DNA of 64,000 nucleotides from Mangrovibacterium lignilyticum. GTDB taxonomy: Bacteria > Bacteroidota > Bacteroidia > Bacteroidales > Prolixibacteraceae. Under the pieces are notes generated by a model. It was not told the DNA's origin, ran no database searches, and saw nothing but the letters and a program-made list of their open reading frames with translations. This document shows, piece by piece, positions 1 through 7,727 of this stretch; position 1 is the stretch's first letter, and each line of letters starts with the position of its first letter. The position numbers and the translations under genes are program-made. The stretch is taken from NCBI RefSeq assembly GCF_010882175.1, contig NZ_WKLH01000001.1, positions 1,758,021 to 1,822,020 of the forward strand, written 5' to 3'.

Positions 1-640
1 TAGCACCTTTCTGCGGACCGTAAACGGCTGAAGCGCCGAGCGGTCCTGTCAGCGGATTATTCACATCGCAGGCAACAAGAATCTCCGTTTTTGCCAACAA
101 AGGATTCACATCACTGGAATCGATTTGTGTAATCAAATGTAACGAACCACCTCCCCAGGAAACCTTATCACCGTTTTTATCCGGGAAACGAAAGCCCAAG
201 GCACGGGCCATTCCCATCCCTCCATCGTTAGTCGCACTTCCGCCAATGCCAATAATAATTTTGGAACACCCTTTTTTCATCGCATCAGCCATTAGCTGAC
301 CGGTGCCATAAGTCGTTGTCAGCAACGGATTTCGCTCCTCTCTTCTCAGCAACTCAATCCCCGACGCAGCAGCCATTTCAATAACAGCTGTTCCATCCGG
401 TAAAATGCCGTAAAAAGCCAGCACCGGCCTCCGTAGCGGATCGAAAACCTGAAGATCGACTCGTTCGCCACCCAAAGCTGAAAGCATGGTTTGCACAAAG
501 CCTTCACCACCATCAGCAACCGGAATGGAGTTGATTTCAGCATCGGGAAGAACACGATGTATTCCTTCAGCAAGGTGGCGCGACACGCTGGCCGCATCCA
601 AACAATCTTTAAATGAATCAGGGGCGATTAATACTTTCAT
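1..640 (-). CDS. Glycerate kinase (type 1 family), 3' part cut by the window edge
   Basis: The gene runs off the left edge. The readable part starts MKVLIAPDSFKDCL and contains the family signatures VADGGEGF (about residues 43-50) and GIGGSATNDGGMGMARALG (about residues 111-129), which are typical of the GarK/GlxK glycerate kinases. The enzyme phosphorylates D-glycerate with ATP to 2- or 3-phosphoglycerate in the cytoplasm. It lies 11 bases behind the glycoside phosphorylase gene and is clearly in the same operon. That neighbour is expected to release free D-glycerate, which this kinase would return to glycolysis. Family assignment is firm; the position phosphorylated is not visible. Confidence 0.9.
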   Translation of the reverse strand, partial: MKVLIAPDSFKDCLDAASVSRHLAEGIHRVLPDAEINSIPVADGGEGFVQTMLSALGGERVDLQVFDPLRRPVLAFYGILPDGTAVIEMAAASGIELLRREERNPLLTTTYGTGQLMADAMKKGCSKIIIGIGGSATNDGGMGMARALGFRFPDKNGDKVSWGGGSLHLITQIDSSDVNPLLAKTEILVACDVNNPLTGPLGASAVYGPQKGA

Positions 641-651
641 AGTTCTTCAGT

Positions 652-2358
652 TTAAAGCATAAAACGGGTACGTAACCACAAACTTTGGTAAGGTTTCAAT
701 TCAATCGAATCGGGATTTAAAAGCTCCCAGGTCAGCACGTCGCGGCAAAATTCCATCAGTCCGGCAGGCAACATCACAGATTGCTTCTGATTGGTCAGGT
801 TGTACAGGCAAACCACCGAGTCTTCCATATGAACTGTTTTCCGCAAAACACAGAAGAATTCATTGCCCAAATCGATAACCAATTGCTGGGTCTCGGGAGA
901 GAAAGCGATCATGTTGCGACGAATGCCGGTTCGTTTATTCAGTTCAGCCAGAATTGCTGAATGCTGCGGATAATCCTCCAACAGGCTGTTGATCTCTTCC
1001 AGGGTAAATTTGCGCCGGTTGATGGAGCGATTAACACCGGTTTCTTTCAATCCTTCATAATCGTTCGGAAGACCAAATAAATTTAAAAAGTAAAAAGCCG
1101 GCACTCCCTGCAACGAAAGCATGATGGTTTGGGAGAGCAAGAAACGCTTCACCTGGTATTCATCAATACCTTCTTTTGTCCCCTTCAGCGCATCAAAGTA
1201 AGTAACATTTATTTCGTACGGCACATGCTTATCACCCAGTTGGCGGGTGGTGACACGAGCTCCAAATTCTTTCAGCTTCTCAATCATCGGCAATTTTTCG
1301 TCATCGGGCATAATGCCTTCAAGCGGACGAACACCAATCCCATCGTGCGATGAGGTGAAATTAAGATAAGTTGTTCCTCTTCGGGGGTCGCTTAACTCTT
1401 TTGCCCAATGGGTCAAATACGATCCATTCCCGGTATGCAGTGCGTGCAAAATAAGTGGCGGAAGGGCAAATTGATAAATGAGGTGAGCCTCGTCACCCAA
1501 ACCGAAATAAGTAATATTCTCGCGATGTGGAACGTTCGTTTCCGTTAGCAGCAAAGCTCCCGGATAACAATAATCCATCACATCGCGAAACAGACTGACG
1601 ATCTCATGAGTTTCATGCTCGTGCATGCAGGATGTTCCCGATGCTTTCCACAAAAAAGCAATCGCATCGAGCCGTACCACCCGAATCCCTTTTTCCATAT
1701 AGAAAAGAAACACATTCAGCATTTCTTTCAGCAATTCCGGATTGGCATAATCCAGATCGACCTGATCGGAGCTAAAGGTTGTCCACACCTCCTTAGGACC
1801 TTGAGCTGTTTCTACCGGAGTCAGCAAAGGGCTGCTTCGCGGGCGGATCACATTCGAAACATCGAAATCAACCGGTGGAACAAAGAAATAATCTTTGCCC
1901 GGAGCCTTTCCTTCTTTGAACTGCCTAAACCACACACCAATACTACTGGCGTGATTGGCTACCAAATCGGCCATCAGAATAAAATCTTCCTCGAGCTTTT
2001 CAATATCATCCCATCCGCCCAGCTCCGGATTCACAGCATAAAAGTCCTCGACGGAAAAACCGTCGTCGCTACTGTACGGAAAGAAAGGCAGAATATGAAT
2101 GGTTGAGATCATCCCTTTCAACCGGTCTAACGCAAAACGGTGCAAGGTTTTCAAAGGAGCTTCGCCCTTCTGCTTTATGACATCGCCGTAGGTAATCAGA
2201 AAAACCTGTTTTTCATCCCAGCCCGGACGGTTACGCGGTGTTTTATTCTTACGTTCATCGATAAACTCACACAGCTCGTCTATCCAATCTTCCGTGAGTG
2301 TTTTCTTGTAAATCCGGTTCAACCGGTTCCGTATTTTCGATTTGGTGCGAATGTCCAT
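652..2358 (-). CDS. GH13_18 phosphorylase, probably glucosylglycerate phosphorylase
   Basis: A 568-residue GH13 enzyme of the sucrose-phosphorylase subfamily. Visible landmarks are DLVANHASS (131-139), RLDAIAF with the presumed nucleophile D231, LTETNVPHREN with acid/base E273, and SSHDGIGVRPLEG with the third Asp at D339. Subfamily members use phosphate to split sucrose, sucrose 6-phosphate, glucosylglycerol or glucosylglycerate. The operon decides here: GpgS and a phosphatase upstream would make glucosylglycerate, and glycerate kinase follows 11 bases downstream. The inferred reaction is glucosylglycerate + Pi to glucose 1-phosphate + D-glycerate. Subfamily is firm; the substrate is inferred from context. 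Confidence 0.85.
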   Translation of the reverse strand: MDIRTKSKIRNRLNRIYKKTLTEDWIDELCEFIDERKNKTPRNRPGWDEKQVFLITYGDVIKQKGEAPLKTLHRFALDRLKGMISTIHILPFFPYSSDDGFSVEDFYAVNPELGGWDDIEKLEEDFILMADLVANHASSIGVWFRQFKEGKAPGKDYFFVPPVDFDVSNVIRPRSSPLLTPVETAQGPKEVWTTFSSDQVDLDYANPELLKEMLNVFLFYMEKGIRVVRLDAIAFLWKASGTSCMHEHETHEIVSLFRDVMDYCYPGALLLTETNVPHRENITYFGLGDEAHLIYQFALPPLILHALHTGNGSYLTHWAKELSDPRRGTTYLNFTSSHDGIGVRPLEGIMPDDEKLPMIEKLKEFGARVTTRQLGDKHVPYEINVTYFDALKGTKEGIDEYQVKRFLLSQTIMLSLQGVPAFYFLNLFGLPNDYEGLKETGVNRSINRRKFTLEEINSLLEDYPQHSAILAELNKRTGIRRNMIAFSPETQQLVIDLGNEFFCVLRKTVHMEDSVVCLYNLTNQKQSVMLPAGLMEFCRDVLTWELLNPDSIELKPYQSLWLRTRFML

Positions 2359-2484
2359 TGTTTCAAATTCAAAGTTTCAAATTACGAATAGAGGGCCCAA
2401 GTAGTTCAAAAGACTACCGAATAAATGAGTTCAAGCTACGAGCTTCAAAACTTACTTCTAATGTTTTTGGCTAATATCTAAGTT

Positions 2485-3711
2485 CTAAACTTCACTATTA
2501 TCCAACTCCACAATCTCATTAAACTGCTCCAACACATCCGGGATAGCATCAATCACCCGTTTCCACGAAGGGATGAACGGGATCAAATCAGGGTTATCCA
2601 GAAAATCGATCCCTGCCCGGTAAATATTTTGTGCAAACATATCAACCGATTGTTCTTCTTTGTGACGATCCATCCCCAGTCCGTTTATCGATGCATCAGC
2701 TGCGTATTGCTCCACCATATCGAGTGCGGTACGCAAATAGACCGCTTTAACGGTTCTGATAACTCCTTTGCTGAAGACTGATCCCTGGGTTGCCAGCTTG
2801 GCAAAAATACTTCGCGCAATGTCGAAACTCATTTTCGACAAACCACGGGTCGGGTCATTATTCGACTCTTCCTGGTGTTTATGGTCGTAAGCATCGGCAA
2901 TTTCAACCTGGCAAATCCGGTTGATCGCATTATTCCGTTGTACTTCCGAAAGGATGCCAACCTCCAGTCCCCAGTCGGACGGAATACGAACCGTTTTCAT
3001 AATATCAGCACGCATCGAAAACTCGCCAGCCAAAATGTATCGGAAATGATCCAGAAAATCGAGGTAATCATTTGCCGGGAAGACCTTTTTCAAGGAGCGG
3101 ATTAACGGAGTTACCATCAGACGGGTTACCCGTCCATTCAGTTTCACCCCATCCGAACGGTAGTAAAACCCCTTACAAAATTTATAGTTGAAAGTCGGAT
3201 CGGCTACCGGATACAGCAGGCGGGACAGCAACTCGCGATTGTAGGTAATCACATCAGCATCGTGCAGGGCAATGGCTTCCGAACGCCCCGAGGCAATCAT
3301 ATAACCAAAACAAAGCCAAACATTCCGTCCTTTTCCGGGATCGCCGATGTAGATCATTTTTTCTTCAAACATCTTGCGCAGTTTCATCATCCGGGGACCA
3401 TCGTTCCAAAGCACCCGGCAACGACATTTCTCCGTACTCAAGTCAGCAAAATACGCTTTGGCATGCTGGTATTGCTTCTTGTTCGCCTGATCCAGACCAA
3501 TCGTGATTTCAGTTAAATAAGGCACTTCCTTTAAGGTGTCGACAATATGTTGCAGTGCCGGTTTTTCGAGTTCTGTATAAAGTGCAGGGATAATCAACCC
3601 CATGTTCCGTTTCTTTGCAAACTTCACCAACTTCTTTTCCAAATATTCAAGACTTGAATAATTCAGATTGTGTAAGGTGGTAATACTTCCGTTTTGATGA
3701 AAATCGCCCAT
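2485..3711 (-). CDS. gpgS: Glucosyl-3-phosphoglycerate synthase (GT81)
   Basis: A 408-residue retaining glycosyltransferase of the GT81 type. Visible motifs are GDPGKGRN (123-130, nucleotide/phosphate contacts), the metal-binding DAD in ALHDADV (151-153), WGLEVG (247-252) and AYDHKHQ (274-280), which supplies a His ligand in this family. GpgS transfers glucose from an NDP-glucose donor to 3-phosphoglycerate, giving glucosyl-3-phosphoglycerate, the first step of glucosylglycerate synthesis. The HAD phosphatase gene lies 24 bases upstream in the same direction and the phosphorylase gene 126 bases downstream. No second glycosyltransferase domain is present. The family is well supported by motifs and context. 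Confidence 0.9.
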   Translation of the reverse strand: MGDFHQNGSITTLHNLNYSSLEYLEKKLVKFAKKRNMGLIIPALYTELEKPALQHIVDTLKEVPYLTEITIGLDQANKKQYQHAKAYFADLSTEKCRCRVLWNDGPRMMKLRKMFEEKMIYIGDPGKGRNVWLCFGYMIASGRSEAIALHDADVITYNRELLSRLLYPVADPTFNYKFCKGFYYRSDGVKLNGRVTRLMVTPLIRSLKKVFPANDYLDFLDHFRYILAGEFSMRADIMKTVRIPSDWGLEVGILSEVQRNNAINRICQVEIADAYDHKHQEESNNDPTRGLSKMSFDIARSIFAKLATQGSVFSKGVIRTVKAVYLRTALDMVEQYAADASINGLGMDRHKEEQSVDMFAQNIYRAGIDFLDNPDLIPFIPSWKRVIDAIPDVLEQFNEIVELDNSEV

Positions 3712-3735
3712 ATCGGTTTATTCTAAGGTTTAAGT

Positions 3736-4638
3736 TTATACTATCTCAAGCAGCTGACCAAGCTCTGTAATGATATAGTCAGGTTTGATTTTTGAGGCTT
3801 GAGGATGGTCTTTCCTCAAGCGGTAAGCACGCATATCGCCGGCATAAAAACAAGTTTTGAATCCCACTTGCTGAGCCGCGTAAATATCTTTCAGCATATC
3901 ATTCCCCACATAAAGCACGTCCTGTGGTTGAAGGCCTCTTTTTGCCAATGGCTCAACCAAAGCTTCATAAACTGCTGTGTCAGGTTTCCCCTTCAACATT
4001 TTATAGCTAAAGATTGAGAGATCGCGTTCGAAACCATCTAAAAATTCTTCGCCGTGAATTTTCCCGCCAAAGAAATAATTCATCATCACCGGCGTGTAAA
4101 ACTGGGCGTTGGAAACAATTCCCAAGGGATAGCCTTTTTGCTTCAGGCCATCAATGGTTTCGGTCATATTTGGCATTGGCCACACCTGGTTACTGCTTAG
4201 TTCGAAAATGAAGGTAAACAGCCGTAAATCGGCATGATCCATTCCTTTGATCAGACCACGGTCTTCGGCCCGGCCTAAGGTTTTCCGCCAAATTTCAACA
4301 ATATTAAGTTCCGGGAAAGGTATTCCGGAAGCCTTCGCTTCATCCTTCCCGTTGGTTACTTCTTCTTCAAAGAGTGAATGAATGGTCATCAGTCCGGCAT
4401 CGGGAACCCGAATTTCGAAGCCGGCAGCATCCAGGGAGCGCTTAAACATAGAAGCATCATAACCGGCTTGCATAATATCGCCGGAAGCTGAAATAATCAG
4501 GGTTCCGTAGATATCGAAAATAACGGCTTTGATACTTTCATCCCGAGCATAAGACGGAGTGGCGCCGGTGGGTATTAACTCCATCGGCTGAATTTGCTTC
4601 AAAAAAGGCTCAAGATGATTGAGATACGATAGATTCAT
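3736..4638 (-). CDS. HAD-superfamily hydrolase, probable glucosyl-3-phosphoglycerate phosphatase
   Basis: A HAD hydrolase of about 300 residues. Motif I is FDIYGTL (the nucleophile is the Asp of DIYGT, about residue 42), motif II is the Ser of IVSNAQ, a Lys lies in KGKPDTAVYEAL, and the acidic motif is VGNDMLKDI. The frame stays open to 4731, but the N-terminal extra 31 residues look non-coding, so the start MNLSYLNHL at 4638 is preferred. It is the first gene of the glucosylglycerate operon, 24 bases before gpgS, and is the natural candidate to dephosphorylate the GpgS product. It is not obviously one of the characterised GpgP sequences, so the substrate is inference. Confidence 0.75.
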   Translation of the reverse strand: MNLSYLNHLEPFLKQIQPMELIPTGATPSYARDESIKAVIFDIYGTLIISASGDIMQAGYDASMFKRSLDAAGFEIRVPDAGLMTIHSLFEEEVTNGKDEAKASGIPFPELNIVEIWRKTLGRAEDRGLIKGMDHADLRLFTFIFELSSNQVWPMPNMTETIDGLKQKGYPLGIVSNAQFYTPVMMNYFFGGKIHGEEFLDGFERDLSIFSYKMLKGKPDTAVYEALVEPLAKRGLQPQDVLYVGNDMLKDIYAAQQVGFKTCFYAGDMRAYRLRKDHPQASKIKPDYIITELGQLLEIV

Positions 4639-4901
4639 GACTGTGGTAACAATTTGAGATTCAAAAGTTGAATCGATTTGAAAATAGAAAACGCAAAGCG
4701 CTTTTAGAGTTGTCCGTCTTGAAGATATCAAAATCTATCGAATATTGGCAGGGCAAAACACAGGAAGTCCGCTTAATTGGTGAAAAATTAACAGAGTTAC
4801 CCCTATTAATTAGGGGCTGAAGTGGTAAAAACAGGGTTTCCAAAGCGAGTTGGTAAATCGTTTTATAAGAACGCAATAACCACTCCCGACTGACCGGACA
4901 G

Positions 4902-5879
4902 TTAGTTTCTAAATCTGCCGAAAGCCCTTCTTATTGGTACTGGAGCAGGTCGCACATCCGGTTCTGTTTTCGCGTTTTCATCTCGCGCTTTACTTTTCGT
5001 GACAATGTAAACACCACAAAACACGAGCATAATCGCCATCAACTTGCGCCAGCCAAAGGTATCGAGCTGCCAAAAAACAGCGGCAAAAGAAGCCACCACG
5101 GGTTGCACATTGTTGTACATGGTAGCCACTGTTGGCCGCAGGAACTTCTGCCCAATGGGAATCATGAGGTAAGCGAAGAAGGTACCTCCAAAAACAACAA
5201 AGGCTATATCGTACAGAATATTGGTTGGAACGGCGCTAAAGTCAGTTGCCAGAATCTGGGGCAGGTTGAACGGCAAATAAATAATGGCGGAGAACAAGAA
5301 CATCCACTTCATCAGCGTAAAGGGATGATAACGGCTGATCAAATTCTTGAACAGGACAAAATAGGTGGCATAAGAAACCTGAGAGAACAAACACAGACCA
5401 ATACCCATCAGGCTTTGATTGCTGTTACCCTCACCACCGGCCGCAGTACTGCTGAGGATCAACAGTAAGGCACCCGACGCACCGACAACAATGCCGGCAA
5501 ACTTCACCCAGGTAATTGGTTCTTTCAGGTACATCGCTGCAATAATCATGGTGACGATCGGCAAGGTGGTCGTTACGATGGATGCATTGATCGGCGAGGT
5601 GAGCGATACTCCGAGAATAAATACTCCCTGGTTCATGATGATCCCGAGCAAGGCTGCAACAGCCATCAAAATCAGATCAGCCTTCGGCACTCGTTCGCGC
5701 TTCAGAAACAAAGAGATGAGCCAAAATGCCAGAGCAGCACCAATCACCCGGAACGAGACCAGCATCCACGAGTTAACCGCCGGGTCACCCATCGCCATTT
5801 TCGACAAAGGAGCCATCAGTCCCCAAGCAATATTCGCTGCAATCATCGCAGCATGCCCTTTCAGTTTATTGCGCTCCAT
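4902..5879 (-). CDS. EamA/DMT-superfamily transporter
   Basis: A 325-residue integral membrane protein with two EamA repeats and about ten hydrophobic helices. The N-terminal repeat begins AAMIAANIAWGLMAPLSKMA, the typical EamA opening, and the second begins near FSQVSYATYFVLFKNLI. Members of this drug/metabolite superfamily export or import small metabolites such as amino acids; nothing here shows the substrate. A -7 promoter element TACATTTG lies just upstream on the minus strand (5895-5902), which supports the start at 5879 and a very short leader. It is probably a single-gene unit, independent of the glucosylglycerate operon downstream. Confidence 0.85.
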   Translation of the reverse strand: MERNKLKGHAAMIAANIAWGLMAPLSKMAMGDPAVNSWMLVSFRVIGAALAFWLISLFLKRERVPKADLILMAVAALLGIIMNQGVFILGVSLTSPINASIVTTTLPIVTMIIAAMYLKEPITWVKFAGIVVGASGALLLILSSTAAGGEGNSNQSLMGIGLCLFSQVSYATYFVLFKNLISRYHPFTLMKWMFLFSAIIYLPFNLPQILATDFSAVPTNILYDIAFVVFGGTFFAYLMIPIGQKFLRPTVATMYNNVQPVVASFAAVFWQLDTFGWRKLMAIMLVFCGVYIVTKSKARDENAKTEPDVRPAPVPIRRAFGRFRN

Positions 5880-6017
5880 CTATTCAAATTTGCGCAAATG
5901 TAACTGATCTGTCTTAGCTGAATACTGCCGAAGAGTGAAGCTATTGTTAATTCGTAAACCGGGAATCAACGGCCGTTCTCGCGGACTCCGTGTTCGCTTT
6001 GAAAATAATGGATGTCG

Positions 6018-7565
6018 CTAACGCATCGGAACAGGCTCCCAGCCACCCAGCACAAAGGATGGCTTCATGTACTCCCTGATTAACTCTTCATCGCCGGGCA
6101 TCGTCAGCTGTTTCGAGAAATCAGCCCGTTGAGAAACATCGGCCGGTTCACCGTCGCTGATAGTGGTGCTGTTGTATTCCCAGTAATGCAGGTCTTTTGT
6201 CTCTTCGCCAACCGGCCCCCAGCCTTCCGGCCGAATGCGATCGATCGCGCAATTGATTAAAACAGCCTCACTGTATGGATAAGAATAAATTCCCTGGTTA
6301 GTTGGCGCCCGGGCAAAAACACTTCCGCCTTCACGAGTGCCGTGAAACAGGCAATTCACAAATACGTTCCCATGATTGGCATCCGTATTGCGAATCCACA
6401 TAAACGGACCGGGAGAATAAAAGTCACAGTCTTTAAAGAAAGCCGGACCACGACCCAAAATCATATCACCGCCACCATCAATCTTTATATTTTCGAAGTA
6501 AGCCGGACCATTGGTCTGCAAGGCATCGCCCGATCCGACGATGTGCACGTTTCGCAGCTGGATCTTGTCGCCGTTGATCAGCAAACCTTCAGCCTGTCCC
6601 TCCAGTAAGGTTTTCACGGTTAGATCCTGAAGCTGAATGTTCGAGCAGTTGTCTATCGCAAAGGCAGCTCTGCGCGAAGGGAAGGTTCCCGGCCACTCGT
6701 TTGTCTTCACATTCCACGGATGAGGATTGAACACCTCGCTGTTGGCATATTGTACAGTCACCCTGTCCCGGCTTTCACCCTGGATAATCAAGTTGGTTTT
6801 ATTCCGGAAATAGATCAACTCTTCATACAAACCATTCCGGATAAAAATGGTGATGGTATCCTCGCTGTTGTCAGGAATAACATCCAATGCTCCCTGCAGT
6901 GTATTGAAATCACCATCGCCCTGATCATCCACCACCAATCGTTTTGCAGCAAGGTCAGGTTCGTGCTCCCGTGTGGTGAAACTCCACACCGACTTATCGT
7001 AAATCCCTTTGAATTCGTGATCCACCGTCTGAATGACTGTGCTATCCATCAACACGTAATAGCGTCTGTCGTATTCAAGCAAATTGTGATGCAGGTAGAT
7101 GGTTGCTGTCGAATCGTGTACGATGATGGGGTAAAAATGAAAGCCATCGGTAAAACCACCGATGATCGTCAACTGGTAATCATCCGGCGTTGGCAAAGCT
7201 GTTCCCGACGGTGTTCCGGGCTTCGTGTTGGCATTGGTAAACTTACCCGATTTGTAGTCGTAAGGCACCGCTGCATAATCAGCCTCCGGGTTTTTCCACG
7301 GTTCGGTCGGGCCCGATGGAATGCTTAAGTCCAGCGAGTCAACCAACTCATCCGTCTCCCAATCATAAACGCGAATCATGCCGCTTTCGCCAGCCTCCGG
7401 AATACTGTTGAAGGTAAGCTTCAAATGGGTATCGGGACTGATCCCGGCTCCACCATTAGCCGGGTAGCTTTGGTAAACTTGCCTGGGCTGATTTGAACAG
7501 GAACAAAGGATGGCAAAGGCAATCCACAAGGTTGGTATCAGTTTAATTGCTTGAGATCGTTTCAT
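6018..7565 (-). CDS. Pectinesterase-like (CE8-fold) lipoprotein with Ig-like N-terminal domain
   Basis: About 515 residues. The start MKRSQAIKL at 7565 gives a lipoprotein signal ending ILCSCS; an upstream in-frame Met is disfavoured because a -7 promoter element lies between the two. After the lipid Cys comes an SbsA-type Ig-like domain (about 25-200), then a right-handed beta-helix opening LVVDDQGDGDFNTLQGALD, the classic pectinesterase entry. By eye alignment one catalytic Asp survives in GGGDMILG, and an Arg sits where LGRPW is expected (VFARAPT). The second Asp, normally in GTVDFIFG, appears replaced (SPGPFMWIRN). Probably exported to the outer membrane or periplasm; real esterase activity is doubtful. 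Confidence 0.8.
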   Translation of the reverse strand: MKRSQAIKLIPTLWIAFAILCSCSNQPRQVYQSYPANGGAGISPDTHLKLTFNSIPEAGESGMIRVYDWETDELVDSLDLSIPSGPTEPWKNPEADYAAVPYDYKSGKFTNANTKPGTPSGTALPTPDDYQLTIIGGFTDGFHFYPIIVHDSTATIYLHHNLLEYDRRYYVLMDSTVIQTVDHEFKGIYDKSVWSFTTREHEPDLAAKRLVVDDQGDGDFNTLQGALDVIPDNSEDTITIFIRNGLYEELIYFRNKTNLIIQGESRDRVTVQYANSEVFNPHPWNVKTNEWPGTFPSRRAAFAIDNCSNIQLQDLTVKTLLEGQAEGLLINGDKIQLRNVHIVGSGDALQTNGPAYFENIKIDGGGDMILGRGPAFFKDCDFYSPGPFMWIRNTDANHGNVFVNCLFHGTREGGSVFARAPTNQGIYSYPYSEAVLINCAIDRIRPEGWGPVGEETKDLHYWEYNSTTISDGEPADVSQRADFSKQLTMPGDEELIREYMKPSFVLGGWEPVPMR

Positions 7566-7607
7566 TGTTTCGGTTTTTGTAATGACGGGAAAAGGTAAAT
7601 GACTATC

Positions 7608-7615
7608 AAAGTTAG
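7608..7615 (-). promoter_or_regulatory. -7 promoter element TAACTTTG
   Basis: On the minus strand TAACTTTG matches the Bacteroidota -7 consensus TAnnTTTG and lies about 45 bases upstream of the pectinesterase-like start at 7565. Because it sits inside the longer open frame that begins near 7625, it argues that translation starts at 7565. No convincing -33 TTTG was found at the usual distance. Confidence 0.45.
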
Positions 7616-7727
7616 ACTTAATCATAAAAATAAAAAGCTTAATCCCGTCTAATTACAAAATCAACCGATACGCGCTAGCCGACAATTAAAAGGATACCAA
7701 CCACTGCAATTGACCCAAAAACAAGGG

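Noticed and set aside
4661-4876. 71-residue frame upstream of the phosphatase gene
   Set aside because: Overlaps the 5' end of the phosphatase frame, no family resemblance, no promoter or ribosome site; treated as leader DNA.
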